Positions 45,666 to 57,758 of a DNA stretch of 64,000 nt are shown here, piece after piece (positions within the stretch are counted from its first letter, which is position 1; each line of letters begins with the position of its first letter). The position numbers and the translations under genes are program-made. The DNA is from Hoplostethus atlanticus (lineage: Eukaryota; Chordata; Actinopteri; Trachichthyiformes; Trachichthyidae), in the NCBI GenBank assembly GCA_034670405.1, contig JAXDDX010000044.1, positions 3,002,001 through 3,066,000 on the forward strand. Reading direction: 5' to 3'. The notes under the pieces are model-generated. The model was not told where the DNA came from. It saw only the letters and a list, made by a program, of their open reading frames with translations, and searched no databases.

Positions 45666-48600
45666 TTTGTCTCCCTCAATGTCTCTCACCCTCCCTGCAT
45701 CAGTCTTGTTCTCTTCCTCTTTCCATCCTTCACTGCCTCTCTCCTCCTTACACCCATCCCTCTCTGGCCTTGGTGTGTCTGGCTGTTTTATCGGTCAGTC
45801 ATACAGTACAGCGCTGTATGTCTGGAACATGGAGGTAATTATGGGAAGCAACTACACTAGACAGACAGCTAGAATAATATTGAAATTTCATATTTAGGAC
45901 AAGAAAACAACGCAGGCTAAGAAGCGGAGCCTGCTAAATGGTTTGCGCTTACATGCCAACTGATGTTGTCGCCAAATGGTTCAAAGCCTCAGCTCAATCA
46001 CAGCACTCAGGAATGCGTTCCGAAAATCCAGCCTGACTGAGGCAGAGCTGTCAGTCAACCGTAGAAGACCGATAAACCGAGGGAAGATCAAACAGGAATG
46101 GTAAAACATAATGAAAGTGTTTGTTGATGGTTGGGACCATCTTTTGGGTCTTTGCCAACAGAGCACACACACACAAATCAGATGCTTTCCAAGAACCAAG
46201 ATTCTACTTTTTCTGTAGAAAAAGTGTTGCCTCAATCTCATTTTCTGTTGATAATGAAAAGTGGGTCAATTCTCAGACACTTAGTAGAAACTCCCACATT
46301 CTCTCCCTCTCCCTCTCTCTCTCTCTCTGACTCTGTAAGATCAAAGGACCAACTACTCCAACTTTTCTACCAGTACTTTCTCTATTTTTATTCTGGGTGT
46401 TTACTGCACAGTTTTCCTCCTCTTTGCATTTAATTTCTTTGCTTTTAATCCTCGTATTTCATTCTTGAATCCATTTTGTTTGCTCCTTGAAAATATATGT
46501 ATGAATGTCAGATCATTGTAGAACTGTTAATAGATTGATTCAGAAAAATACATTTTTCCTCTCTCCACTTCTGTGTTGTAGGCCTGTGTTATACCTCTGC
46601 TTTTGAAATAGGCACACAGTTTGCTTTTAGTTCAGTAGCACACTGTTTAGCATAAGTAAATCGACCCAGGTTTTCTATCTGTACTAAAATCCACTGCAGT
46701 GTATTTATTTAACTGAACAAATGTACAAAATAATGTCAGTAAAAAACACATCACATATCACATTAATCAAAATTACTCTGGTTGTTGTTGTTGTTGTTGT
46801 CGTAAACTGTAAACCCTGCCTCTTATTAGTAGCAGTAGTAGAAGCAGTACTAAAAGTTGTATTAGTTACAGTAGTAGTACTAAAAGTCAAAGTAGTAGTA
46901 GCAGTAGTAGCAGAGGCAGTAGGAGTAACAGAGAGAGGTAGAGAGCTGCGTGTGTATCTGCGGCTCCTCTGTGTCTGTGAGAGTTGACGACATCACCTGT
47001 GTGCTCTGCTCTGAACATTCCGCCATTCATTCCTATGGGGCCAAAAATTTGGGCGGAAGAAGAAGAAGAAGAAGAAGATGAAGCAAAAGAAGAAGTAGAA
47101 GAATAAAGAAGTAACTAAGAGTGTACTTGCTGAAGCACGTTACAAGTGTTGGCATATTGGAGAAAAAGCAGAATACTGCAAAGATGCTCTCAGGGGTCAA
47201 ATCCACCCTTAAACCCATGAAACTGTTCCCATGGTGACTGTTGTCATGGTTAGTTTTGTCAGAATCAGCAACAGGAGAGGCTGCAGCAGGTACAAACAAG
47301 TGGTTTGGCAAATAATAGAAGGAGGAGGAACGCTACTTTGGCTTCAAAGATCTCCATGGCTCTCTTGTCAACACAATAAAAAGCATTTTAAATTGGCATG
47401 TGGTATGACTGTTTGGTGCTGGAATGATGCCCCTCCAAAGAAAACATCTTCAAAAGAAAGATAACTTCAAAGAAAAGAGAAAGCACATAAAAAAGAGAAG
47501 GTTCTCTTTGACAGTGCTAGAGGGCAGTGTGGAGTTAGACTGAATCAATGTATCAATGGAAGCACTGTAAAAGAGTCAGTCTAGCTTCAAGCCTGATGTC
47601 CAGTATACTATGTATATCCATTCACAACACAATTCAATTGACTTTTACTTTTGATTAATGATACCGGTTGAATGAAAATGCATAGGAAGCCATTTTGCAT
47701 GTATGTGTGTGTGCATGTGCAATATATTTCTTTATATGCAGTGCTTGGCCATGAACATTTATATATTGTATATATATTGATATTTTAATTATTTTTCACT
47801 TATTTCATACTGCACATATTTCATTATTCAATATATTTTCATATCCAACATATTTTTCCATTAATTTCATTCATCTTCGTAATTTCGATTACTCTCATAA
47901 TACTGTGATCTATGCTGTTTTTCCTACATTTCTAACACGTTCTAGTGGTTGAGTGGATTTACATAACCCCCTATATATTCATATTGATGTGCTATTTTTC
48001 TTGGTTGTATCCTATTTCTGTTTGCTGGTTTAACAACCCAATTTCCCCACAGGGATCAACTCATATTATGTCATCGTATGTATACTGTTGACGTGCCAGG
48101 CACTCTGCACATATACGCTGAAATATGTTGACTTATTTTGGCAAATCTTGGCTGAAGATGAAAAACAGATTTAATAGAGATGTTTTGTCTATGAGAAGAA
48201 ACTTTTGTAGTTGGTTTCGTAACTGTCTGGCCATTTGTTTTGTTTGCTTTCACCACCAAAAACCTGTTTTTTCCATCTCCCATCTTCTCCCTCCAGATGT
48301 ACTTGTCATTCTTTACGTGTGTGTGCGTTTATGTTGGTGTGTGTGTGTGTGTGTGCACGCTTGTGTGTGTAAATGTGACACAGGCGGTGAGTGCGAAAGT
48401 AGTTGCAGGAGGAGGGATAAAAAGGAAATGAATGAAAAAGGGAAAAAAAAGGAAAAACATATTTCACAGTCACTGTTCTGACTTTGAACAGTTTGAGACA
48501 ACCAGACATGAATGAGTATGGGTACTGCTTTAAAACACACACACAAACAAACACACACACACACACACACACAACACAGTCCCCTCACATATGGAGGCTT

Positions 48601-50890
48601 GTCTTATACTGCTGTTTACATATTCCTGTCATTCCTATGCCATGGTCATTACCACCGTCTAACCACAATGGCTGGTCTCAGTCTGTGGACACATCTGTCT
48701 CCACACACACACACACAGTTTAACTCAAAGTGAATTCCCTATTGTGGTGGTGTCCATTAAGCGGTGGAAACCAGAAGTGCTAGAACACAGGGTCCCTGCC
48801 AGCCCCCCCGCTGCCTTCATCCCTCTCATCTTCCTCCATACAATTATCATGAGGTAATAAAGTTGGAGCTGAAGCCTTCAGCTTTCACACAGGTAACACG
48901 GGATCAACACAGTCTTGTTACATTAGCTTAGACTCAGTCTAGGTACTGGCAGATGGATACCAGCCTAGAGCGACCGCTTGATCTGACCACATCAGTACAA
49001 CCGATTGTCTCCCTGTTGGAGCGAATGCGGAAATGTCTGAGTGTGTCTGCTGCCTTGTGTGGTTAGTGTTGAGTGTGGCTGCATGTGTGTGCTGGCTGTA
49101 TCTTCCCTCCTCCATCCAGGCACCTGCACTAACAGTGACCTTCCCTGGAGGTGGATCTGGGACGTGGGTGCTGGACCTCGGCTGATGTGCAATGTGGGTG
49201 CTGGCGGGTTCTCAACACCGGATCTATATACACCGGTCTATTTGGCCCCCGGTTGACTGAGGACACTGACATATATGGCCTGCAATACCGACGCCGAACT
49301 ACAGGGGCCCTGGCTGAACAAAGAAGTTGAAACTTGACTTGTTGAAACTTAAACTTGACTTGACTTGTAACCTCTAAAATAAAGCAAAAATAAATAGAAT
49401 CTAGATTGATAGTATACACTGTCTTCACAAGTCCTTTAGTGTCATATTTAGGATTAGAATCTTATTTTTCTCTGCCTGTGGTGTGAGACAATCCCACTTG
49501 TTTCCTGAATTTCAATACCTTGAAACAAGGTAGATTAAGGCAGTTCACTCCACTAGGATCAAGAAAACAACAGTTGAAGAAAAATAAGAGTTGAAGATTT
49601 AAAACTAGATTAAATGGATCATATTTTCTGAGTGAGACACATTTTCCTAGCATGGTTAGGTACACTATTACGATATTAATGATGACCTTAATGTTCATTG
49701 TGAAGCGCTGGTCTCTGTCACGGTGATGCTCATCATCCACAAGGCTGCTGAAAAAAATGACACCATTGCTTTTCTCACCCACCAGATCCTGACCCACTTG
49801 TGAGGTTCTGGAGAGCTGCCTCATTTTCCACCACTTCAATTTCACATTTCTCATGAAAGCATGGCCTCCCTCCAGTAGTGTTGAAGATAACTGTAGAATC
49901 GATGCCAATGTGCGTTGAAACGGGCTCCGGCTGCCTGAGGTACATCAGCCCTCTATTAGGCCGCTTTATATTTCCCCGTGTGATTGTCTAACTCCATTTG
50001 CACATTTTTTCCCTTGCAAGGAAAACTACGCTTTTAAGACTACCAGAATAAAGGACTTGTTAAGATGGATATGTTTGAGATCTGATTCTAAAGATTCACA
50101 TCACTGTCTGTTCGGCGTCTCTTATTTATATCTGTATCTTACTTTTTCCCCACTCTCCCTCTCCATCTCTTTACATTGCATCTATAAATCCACCTGCACT
50201 CATATTGTGACTGTCCCTGATTTGAGATTTCAGTCTGTTATTCTACTTTCTATGGAGAAGTGCAGCATGGTAGTGTGATGCGCTCCAGATGTGCCACGAG
50301 AGCCACCAGAGAACAAAACAATCTGTTGTGTCTGACTCAAATCCCTTCCTCACTTCAATTTGGAAAAGATTTAAACACGCGCCGTGAGCTGACTGAACAA
50401 AACAACACTGGCCTTGCGTGTGTGTATGCGTACAGCCAGCGCCAAGATAGAGATTCTGGTGTATGTAGGAGGATTGAGTGTGATGGTGTGTCAGCGTGAT
50501 AAATGAGCTGTGAGGACTGTCCTTTCTATCATGGGTGCTTCCAAACTAACGCTCAGACCCACAGTATCTTTTACTCTCTGTTCCCTCCACTTCTTTCTCA
50601 TTTCTCTCAGGTCCTTTTCACCATTGCCTTCTCCCCCTTCTTTCTAGTGAAGTGTGGGAACCAATTTGATGTGTCCAGCAACTCAGAGCCTGTAATGACG
50701 TGGTCGGCTTTGTTCGGATGGGAGCACACCCTTTGTAAGCCTGCCCAATAAGTGGAGTGAACCGGACTCCACTCCGATTTTCCACCAACCAATTTGTCGT
50801 AAAATTCAAACTCTGCACAGTATATGAAATGATGGATAAATTCCTTCCTTGTTCCTCACTGCAAGAAAGGTCTAGCTTCCTATAATAACA
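45666..50890. other. Gene-free region with microsatellites
   Basis: Holds (CT)n at about 46311-46328, (GTT)5 near 46783-46799, a GAA/GAAGAA tract at 47055-47080, AT-rich sequence at 47760-47990, GT and CA tracts at about 48337-48354 and 48534-48572, and a MITE-like copy at about 49430-49640. A GGGATCAA motif with an upstream AATTTCCCC near 48041-48059 looks like a retroposon tail. The block 49140-49380 ends with CTTGACTTGACTTG, again LINE-tail-like, but is not assignable with confidence. Confidence 0.6.
49430..49640. mobile_element. MITE-like element (copy 4, ends decayed)
   Basis: GTGTGAGACAATCCCACTTG, then AAGGCAGTTCACTCCACTAG and GATCAAGAAAACAA align with copy 2 at 16640-16755. The terminal CACTGCA motifs are no longer clear. 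Confidence 0.55.
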
Positions 50891-50897
50891 ATAATCA

Positions 50898-51105
50898 TCA
50901 GAGTGGCCTAGTGGTTTGAGACTCTCATTTCAGATCCAGGTTGAAGCCCCTGTGTCAGCAAGCATCTGCCCTGCTGAAATGACCTTGAGCAAGGCGCTGA
51001 AGCCCTACCAGCTCCATGGTGCTGTTCTGTAGCTGACCTCTGACCTCCCTGTGGAGAAGGGCAAGAGAAACGAGAATTTCCCTAGAGGGAACAATAAAAT
51101 ATCAG
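50898..51105 (+). mobile_element. SINE-like repeat, uninterrupted copy
   Basis: Begins near GAGTGGCCTAGTGGTTTGAG (A-box-like) and AGGTTGAAGCCCCTG (B-box-like). It continues TTGAGCAAGGCGCTGAAGCC, CTACCAGCTCC, CTGTAGCTGACCTCTGACC and ends near AATTTCCCTAGAGGGAACAA. It is the counterpart of the repeat split by the transposon at 21755-23270. Confidence 0.7.
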
Positions 51106-51705
51106 ATTGTTATCGCTCTCCGTGTTCTTGCTGTCCTTGATGACGTTGTTGGGGTTGTTACATTAGCTGTGTTTCAAATTTACTTTGATTCGTAGTAAAT
51201 TGTAGCTTCATTTTGAACAGCGTTTTACTTTATTTCTTCTATACTTTCCTATTCTCTCCTCCTGTCTCTGTGTCACACTGAGACTCTTTATCCTTTCATC
51301 CACCGAACCAATAAAAAGCAGACACCTTGTTGCTGGTGTTTAATGCCTATGAACAAGAATACATGTTACATACTCTTATCACGTCAAATGACACACAAAA
51401 CCACGCCATGCCTGTCACGCACACAATATCACACACATTCATACAACACTGCACATACACACAATACTCACTGATTCACACACACACTGTCCTGCCTACA
51501 TGCCGGCACAATCTCCAGCTCTGTCAAAGTGCATTTACCTCACAGTAATTGTAATGCGATAGTGTGTGTGCTTTTCTGAGAAGTTCAGTTCACAGTGTCA
51601 CTGCCAGACACTGCCAGTCTGATAACAGGGATAATAAGCTAAGTTCGTGTGACTTGGAGCTTTCTGTGGAATGTGATGCTCTGTCTCTCTGTATTTCTGT
51701 CTTTC

Positions 51706-51741
<36 letters not shown>

Positions 51742-51977
51742 CGTGCATGCCTGCGTGAGAGAAAGCTAATGAGGTGGAGGTGGTTGCCAGCATCATTCCG
51801 CAAAGCTTCTTATAGTCAGAGAAATCTCCGACAGACAGTAGCAGCGCATCATTTGTTGTGTGAGCAACAGATACCGCAGTCCTGATCTGGCTGTAAGAGG
51901 TGCTCATCAATGCTCCCTTATTCCCTTTACAGACAGCCGCTGGAGTGAGTCAGTGCTCTTTTGTAAAAATGACCTCT

Positions 51978-52020
<43 letters not shown>

Positions 52021-52127
52021 GCAGTTTGGGGGATGGGAAGCTTTGCAACCCCCTTGTGTAGTGAATTTACAGGGGCACTGCTGTGATAAGAACCCACAGA
52101 CAAGCCTTATAAATGTAACCCCACATT

Positions 52128-52179
<52 letters not shown>

Positions 52180-52740
52180 ATATAACAATCGATAATTTAT
52201 TTGCTGTTAATAACAAAGAATGTACAACAAAAAAAAAAGCAACTACTTGCTTTTAGCATTTACCACTGTCACTTTCACATCAACTCGCGTCTACTGGGCT
52301 CCGGTAGGAATTCTTACAGCAGTGAAAAAAGCAGATACATGTTTTTGCAAAAATGCGTGTCCCTCCCATGGCCTTGACTGTTGATTTCAGCAACCATTTA
52401 TCATTTCAATCCTGCTTTAGCGTCGAATGCACCAATATATGAACTTACTTTGACTATGAATGCGGCTTAATGCTTCTTACAGGAGAGCCAGGCACACAGC
52501 TAAGAGCAGTAAATGGCTCGCCGGCTTGTTGAGTGCTATTGACTTGCAGAATAGAGTGGCCCTGTTTTTACAGAATGGAAGGTTAAAAGGTTACGGCTGT
52601 AAATACAGGAAAACAATAGACCTGTCTATCTCTGCATAGAGTCCCTGCCTTGAGGCCATTTCTGATCAGATAAGTGGCAAACAACAGATAGGGGGAAAAT
52701 GTTCAAGTCGTATTGGATTTAGTGTAAATATCAGCTGCTG
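51106..52740. other. Gene-free region with CA/GT tracts
   Basis: (GT)14 at about 51710-51737, (CA)19 at 51980-52018, (CA)23 at 52129-52174. Nothing else recognised. Confidence 0.65.
52129..52174 (+). repeat. (CA)23 microsatellite
   Basis: Pure dinucleotide tract; a similar one lies 110 bases upstream (51980-52018). Confidence 0.96.
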
Positions 52741-52905
52741 GGGCGTCCTGGTGGCTCAGTGGCCTAAGGCACGTACCAGGCGACAAGGGTTTGAATCCAG
52801 CCTGGGACCTTTGTCGCATGTCATCCCCCTCTCACTACCCCAATGTTTCCTGTCTCTCTATAAACTATCTCTATCAACAGTCTAATAAATGCCCCAAAAA
52901 ATAAT
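52741..52905 (+). mobile_element. tRNA-derived SINE (copy 2)
   Basis: GGTGGCTCAGTGGCCTAAGG (A box) and GGGTTTGAATCCAGCCTGGG (B box) spaced as in a tRNA, followed by TTTGTCGCATGTCATCCCCC, a T/C-rich body and an A-rich end near CCCCAAAAAATAAT. Better preserved than the copy at 40270-40420. The tRNA-like head lacks proper stems for a tRNA gene. Confidence 0.82.
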
Positions 52906-53936
52906 ATTAAGAAGATATATATTGTTGAGCTGCCAACTGAAATAAACCATCCATTTTAGCCTCCTAGTGCCAATTACAAGTAAATGTGGGATTTTTTGTA
53001 CGTGCATTTATTGTTCACTGGCATGATCAGTTATATTCACACTAATACAATCAACTCTAATCAACTCTAGTGACCGATATCTGCTGCAGTTCGCTGACAG
53101 TTGATTTTAAAGTAACTGGTTAACGAGTTCTCGTCGCTGCGACCGTCTTGGATGTGAACGTTCCAAATTGCACCAATGAGATGTCGTCCCATTTTTCCAC
53201 TTCTTCTAATATGATGTGAGCCACTTATAAAGACACAATTCCCCTTGCCTCGACAGTGCAGTCGCCTGAGTGCTGTACATCTGTGGCTCCAGTCCTGCAA
53301 ATGGGAACACGTTTCAAAATCAATACAGCTTAACTTTTCTGGTCTCTCCTGTCGAAAAATCCATTTATTTTTACATTGATGCATGTTTCAGTTTACATTT
53401 ACATTTAATAGCAGTGGCAGCGCCAGGGGGAGTGAAAGCAGGAAAGGATCCTTGTCAGCAGTACAGTCAACTCCCTCTCGAGAACCTATGAACCCGAACA
53501 GAGGGTGTCATTATTTAGCTTGGACCGGCCCCCTACAGTAAATGATGAATGATGACTGTCCTTAGGAGAATTGCCGCAGTGGGAGGTGACATTGACCCTG
53601 GCACTCCATTTAAAATAATGGATATTGGATATCTATGGGTATAAAAATGGGGAGTGGGCTCTGTCTTTTTAGTTAATGGCATGTGTCTCAAGTCTCACAG
53701 TGCTGCATGTATTTTCATGCAACAGCGGTGTGTGTGCCACAACACACCCCTGTTGCATGAAAATAGATGGCACAAGGAGAGACAGAGAGCGAGAGAGAAC
53801 AGGGCACATTTCCTGCATACCTGGCAATAGCCATGCCCCGTCCCTCTCTCTCTCTCCCCTCTGTCTTTATTCCCTTCTCTCCATCTTCTCCCTCCCACTT
53901 TGTGCTCATGAGCGAGAGTGCCTGACTAACAGTGCA

Positions 53937-53981
<45 letters not shown>

Positions 53982-54180
53982 TGCTTTCTCACCCTCTGGT
54001 GCTCGCTCTCCCTCTCTCTCTCTCTCTCTCCCTCCTCTCTCTCTGTCAGTGAAGGGGGGATTCTCCGTAACCAGATGTAGCTTATTGTGATCCTGACTTC
54101 TCCTCATGTCATGATTGTTATTGTTTTATTTTTGTCTTATCTCTTCTAAATTGAATTTCTCCACCGCCGACTCAAGAGCC
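52906..54180. other. Gene-free region upstream of uts2r
   Basis: Contains a near-perfect hairpin (53711-53764), (CT)17 at 53939-53972 and further CT-rich repeats to about 54045. The 105-codon frame on the minus strand at 53067-53384 matches nothing I know. Confidence 0.6.
53711..53764. repeat. Hairpin with 23-base arms, one mismatch
   Basis: Arm ATTTTCATGCAACAGCGGTG... (53711-53733) is the inverted complement of 53742-53764 apart from one C/G position, with an 8-base loop. Size is in the range of pre-miRNA stems, but no known miRNA was recognised. Confidence 0.8.
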
Positions 54181-54560
54181 GATATCCAGGGTTTGGATAC
54201 TATCAAGGTGCTCAAGAGGAGAGGAAATGGAAGAGAAGAACTTTTAAGGCCGCTACCAGAGAAGCTTTCTATTCAATCTAGGCACCTTGGATTGGTTTAT
54301 TTACTATTGAGAGACAATTCAACTGGGTGAGAGTTTTGTTATATACTCATTTAGTTTATTTTGCTCCCTCAAGACTGCTGGACACAGTTTTTATATGCTT
54401 TACTTCTCAGATGCTCTTCAGGACCTCTTGGGACTTTTATGGAGCGTGAAATATTTGCTGTAAGTGTGAAGTTTGGAGGAGCAGAGTGAGAGAAGGCATG
54501 GCTGATAGGCAGGGAACTGCAATTGAGAGCTAAACCCTTCTGTCCGGAGAGACAGCAAAG
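54181..54560 (+). promoter_or_regulatory. uts2r: Possible non-coding 5' exon of uts2r (donor at 54560/54561)
   Basis: CAAAG|GTAAGC at 54556-54566 is a near-consensus donor about 1.6 kb before the acceptor that precedes the uts2r start codon. Sequence upstream of it has no long frame, as expected for a 5' UTR exon. The transcription start was not identified; this rests on splice-site appearance only. Confidence 0.25.
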
Positions 54561-56167
54561 GTAAGCGGAGATACACACCAGCACGCACAGATGCATGTAC
54601 ATAATTGCTCACAGAGACGCACCGACATCAGCATGCATGAATTGAGGGCTGCTGCGCTCTACCGGAGCAGATAAGACAAGTCTATTAGTGAGTAGGAAGG
54701 CTCTAAATGTAATATTAACCCTGTCTGACTTCATCTCTGTCAAGAGTAATACCAAGCTGTCAAGACACAGGCAGACGAGGGCAAAGAGAGATCCCTCCGG
54801 CTGAGTAAAAGTACTGTGTTCTTTGAACAGTTACATCAACTCTGGGAATACTCTCGTCTATTTTTTCCCCCCAGTGCCCTTAACTGCTCTCGTCTATGAA
54901 TATTCAATATCACGTTCACAGTAATTGGGGTTCGTTTTAGAAAAGTCTTACGTAATTTTCCCAGTATGCTGCCAGAGAAGGTCGGGTGCATTTCATCATC
55001 ATCCTGAGATCCTGGGGAATTCATGAAGTAAATAAATACTCTGAATATTACCTATAACCTATTCCCCTCATCACCGTCAGCATTGTGTCTCAAATTTAAC
55101 TGACTTAGTTTGACTTTTACTACTGTATCATTCAGTGTAAGATCTGGTTATGAAATGTATTTCAGTGGTGATACAAGATATGAATCTGTCCTTAGCAGCT
55201 ATGTAATGAAAAAACAACACTCTGAATTGTTTATATATATATATATATATATATGTGTGTTTGTGTGTAATTTCATGCCATAGATCGTAACTAACAAGCC
55301 TTATAGTCACATTGATAATGACTGATCTTTTAAATATTATTTTTGGGGCATTTTTGCCTTCATTTGACATTAGAGAGAGAGACTGAAAAGTTTGGGAGAG
55401 AGAGGGGGAAGGGGGGGTGACAACGAAAAAGGTCCCATGCCAGATTGTCATCAAATAATGACAAAGGAGTTCACACCAAGTTGTTTTCAGGCTTGGTTTG
55501 TTAAATGTCACCCAACCCCATCTCTGGATCAGACTATATTCCCTGACTACCAATCCAGTTCACAATCAGTAGAGAGATTTTTACCATATGCAATCAGGTC
55601 ATCTGAGGTCAGAGATATTAACACTGGAACTATCTCAAAACATATCCTAAATCCTAAAAATGTCATTCCCCAACCTGTTTTTGCTGCATAACCTTCTAAT
55701 ACCACAGTACATGGTATTATATTTCACTCTAAATGAAATTGTCCTGAGCTAGAGGCCACTTCCACAGCTCCTCTTTGAGACAGGAGTAATATGAGGAATT
55801 TCCTTTTTCGTAGAGTGATCAAGTTGGCTACAGTGGATTCGCAAGTATGTAGAAGCACTTTGTGCAGAATTGAGAATTCTGCACTGTATCAGTAGAGATA
55901 GACCCTGACAGGTCGCTTCACACTGAAAAAAGCTTGGCTAATCTACAGTGAAGTCCTTATTAATGACTTTATTATGATGACAAATAACATTTCATTGCAG
56001 TTTCTGAGATTATGATAGCGTTTATGAAACAACCACTTCAATGAAACAGCCAAGAGCAACCATCTATTGGCCAAGTTGAAAGACAATAGTCAATTAAAGA
56101 TGTCTCTCATTCTCCCATTCTCTCCCCTCTCATCCATCCCTCCATTTCTCCTTCCACCCATCCAGAG
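54561..56167 (+). other. Region between candidate 5' exon and uts2r start
   Basis: Contains (AT)12 at 55231-55254 and AT-rich unique sequence. It ends in a strong pyrimidine tract (about 56100-56162) and CCAG|AG directly before the start codon, which reads as a 3' splice site. Confidence 0.6.
55231..55254 (+). repeat. (TA)12 microsatellite
   Basis: Pure AT tract followed by TGTGTGT. Confidence 0.95.
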
Positions 56168-56890
56168 ATGACCACAGTGTCCATGGAGCCTATAGCAGTG
56201 CTGGTGGAGGGGGTCCCCAATGCCACTGACCCCCCTCTGGACCTGCCATCCTCCCACGAGGACACAGCCGCCACCTTCACCATTGGCACCATCCTCTCCA
56301 TCATGTGCTTGGTGGGAGTCTCCGGGAACATCTACACCTTGGTAGTCATGTGCCACTCCATGAGGGCTGCAGCTTCCATGTACATCTATATCATAAACTT
56401 GGCTTTGGCGGACTTGTTGTATCTGCTGACCATCCCCTTCGTAGTCTGCACACACTTCCTCAAGGGATGGTATTTCGGGGACATAGGATGCCGGATCCTG
56501 ATCAGCATGGATTTCCTGACCATGCACGCCAGTATCTTCACGCTGACGATCATGAGCACGGAACGCTACTTTGCTGTGCTCAAGCCGCTCGACACCGTGA
56601 AGCGGTCCAAAAGCTATCGCAAGGCTATCGCTCTGCTGGTCTGGGTTGCTTCTCTCATCCTCACACTACCAATGATTGTGAGCATTCAGCTAATGACCGT
56701 GGGCACCAAGGCTATGTGTCAGCCCACCCTGTCACCACTCTCCTACAAGGTTTACATCTCCTTCCTGTTTTGCACAAGCATCGTGGCTCCGGGCCTTATC
56801 ATTGGTTATCTCTACATCCGGCTTGCACGGACCTATTGGATCTCACAGACAGAGACCTTCAAACAGACCAAGAAACTACCCAATCAGAAG
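56168..56890 (+). CDS. uts2r: uts2r exon: N-terminus to intracellular loop 3
   Basis: 241 codons from [20 protein letters not shown] through TM5 and the basic third loop ending KKLPNQK, then donor AAG|GTCAGT. If the intron is ignored the frame reads on for ten codons to a chance stop at 56920, which would give a receptor lacking TM6 and TM7. Confidence 0.93.
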
Positions 56891-57758
56891 GTCAGTGCAT
56901 TACAAGACAAGTGTTGTTGACCTTGTGCTACATGGGTACCAGTTAGGTATAGTAAGGTGTGTTACTCACCATACCTTACCATAAGGGAGTCCACATTTGA
57001 TCTAGAGAGCAAAGATCAAGCAAAAAGAAATTTCATTTTAAGCCAAATCTGATCAGGAGAGCATTCAGGACCAATGATCTCTCTAAACGGTGTGAATCTA
57101 TGTGTACTTTGATGAGCTACATCTAATAATTTAGCACATTGACCAGAAAATAATATTTTGTCAGTCATCACGCCAGTTGCTCCTCTTGTTCCGAGAAATG
57201 TAATCAATATAATGTGCTACGGACATTGAAGAAGTTTATGGTTTTTCATATTTGTGATATTCACATATATCACAAAGCTTGAAAGGACTAGACACTAGGC
57301 ACCTAATGCACCACCACCAGGTCCACCACGACCACCGTCTAGTGAATTCATATTAATAATCCGTGTGTGGTCTCCTTTCCTTCAAGGTGCTGTACCTGAT
57401 CTTCACCATTGTGCTGCTCTTCTGGGCCTGCTTCCTGCCCTTCTGGATCTGGCAGCTCTTGGGTCAGTTCCATCCCTCTCTGCCCCTCTCCACCAAAGCC
57501 AAGCGCAACATCAATTACCTGACCACGTGTCTGACCTACTCCAACAGCTGCATCAACCCTTTCCTCTACACGCTGCTCACCAAGAACTATAAGGAGTACC
57601 TGAGGAAGCACCAGCGGACCTGGATGGCCGGCAGCTACTTCAACAGGAGGAACCGCTTTCAGCGCTCGCCACGCAGGTCGCCATCATCCAGCAGTCAGCA
57701 GTGTACAGAGAGCTTTGCACTCACAGTGTCCGTGCGCACCCACAACAGCAGTTTGTGA
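56168..57758 (+). CDS. uts2r: Urotensin-II receptor (class A GPCR), two coding exons, complete
   Basis: Plasma-membrane receptor for urotensin-II and related peptides, Gq/phospholipase C coupled, acting on vascular tone and osmoregulation (family knowledge). Exons 56168-56890 and 57387-57758 join in phase 0 to 364 residues. Seen: sequon NAT at residue 18; seven hydrophobic segments; TM2 with [10 protein letters not shown] (Asp82 at position 2.50); Cys108 and Cys184 for the ECL1-ECL2 disulphide; TM3 with Asp115 in [10 protein letters not shown], the residue expected to bind the ligand's Lys; TERY (131-134) in place of DRY; TM6 with [11 protein letters not shown]7 with NSCINPFLY (NPxxY); a Ser/Arg-rich tail. 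The match to mammalian UTS2R is strong over TM1-TM7. Start chosen at the first ATG right after a splice-like CCAG. Teleosts have several uts2r paralogues, and which one this is cannot be told from here. Confidence 0.93.
56891..57386 (+). other. uts2r: uts2r coding intron
   Basis: 496 bp, phase 0, GTCAGT...TTCAAG. It separates ICL3 from TM6. AT-rich with no other feature seen. Confidence 0.88.
57387..57758 (+). CDS. uts2r: uts2r exon: TM6, TM7 and C-terminal tail
   Basis: 123 codons and TGA (57756-57758). [20 protein letters not shown] is TM6; then ECL3, then [19 protein letters not shown] as TM7, helix 8 with [10 protein letters not shown], and a tail with [11 protein letters not shown] that may be phosphorylated or palmitoylated. 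Acceptor CTTTCCTTCAAG. Confidence 0.94.
   Translation: MLYLIFTIVLLFWACFLPFWIWQLLGQFHPSLPLSTKAKRNINYLTTCLTYSNSCINPFLYTLLTKNYKEYLRKHQRTWMAGSYFNRRNRFQRSPRRSPSSSSQQCTESFALTVSVRTHNSSL

Noticed and set aside
45078..45897. Three overlapping frames of 216-260 codons rich in Leu, Ser and Pro
   Set aside because: Produced by the pyrimidine minisatellite; all three frames are open at once.
52745..52805. tRNA gene (A and B boxes present)
   Set aside because: No complete cloverleaf; the body and A-rich tail fit a tRNA-derived SINE.
53067..53384. 105-codon minus-strand frame as a small gene
   Set aside because: No recognisable domain, no splice or start context, and compositionally like the surroundings.
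56168..56920. 250-codon single-exon receptor ending at 56920
   Set aside because: It would lack TM6 and TM7; the AAG|GTCAGT donor and the phase-0 match to 57387 give the full receptor.
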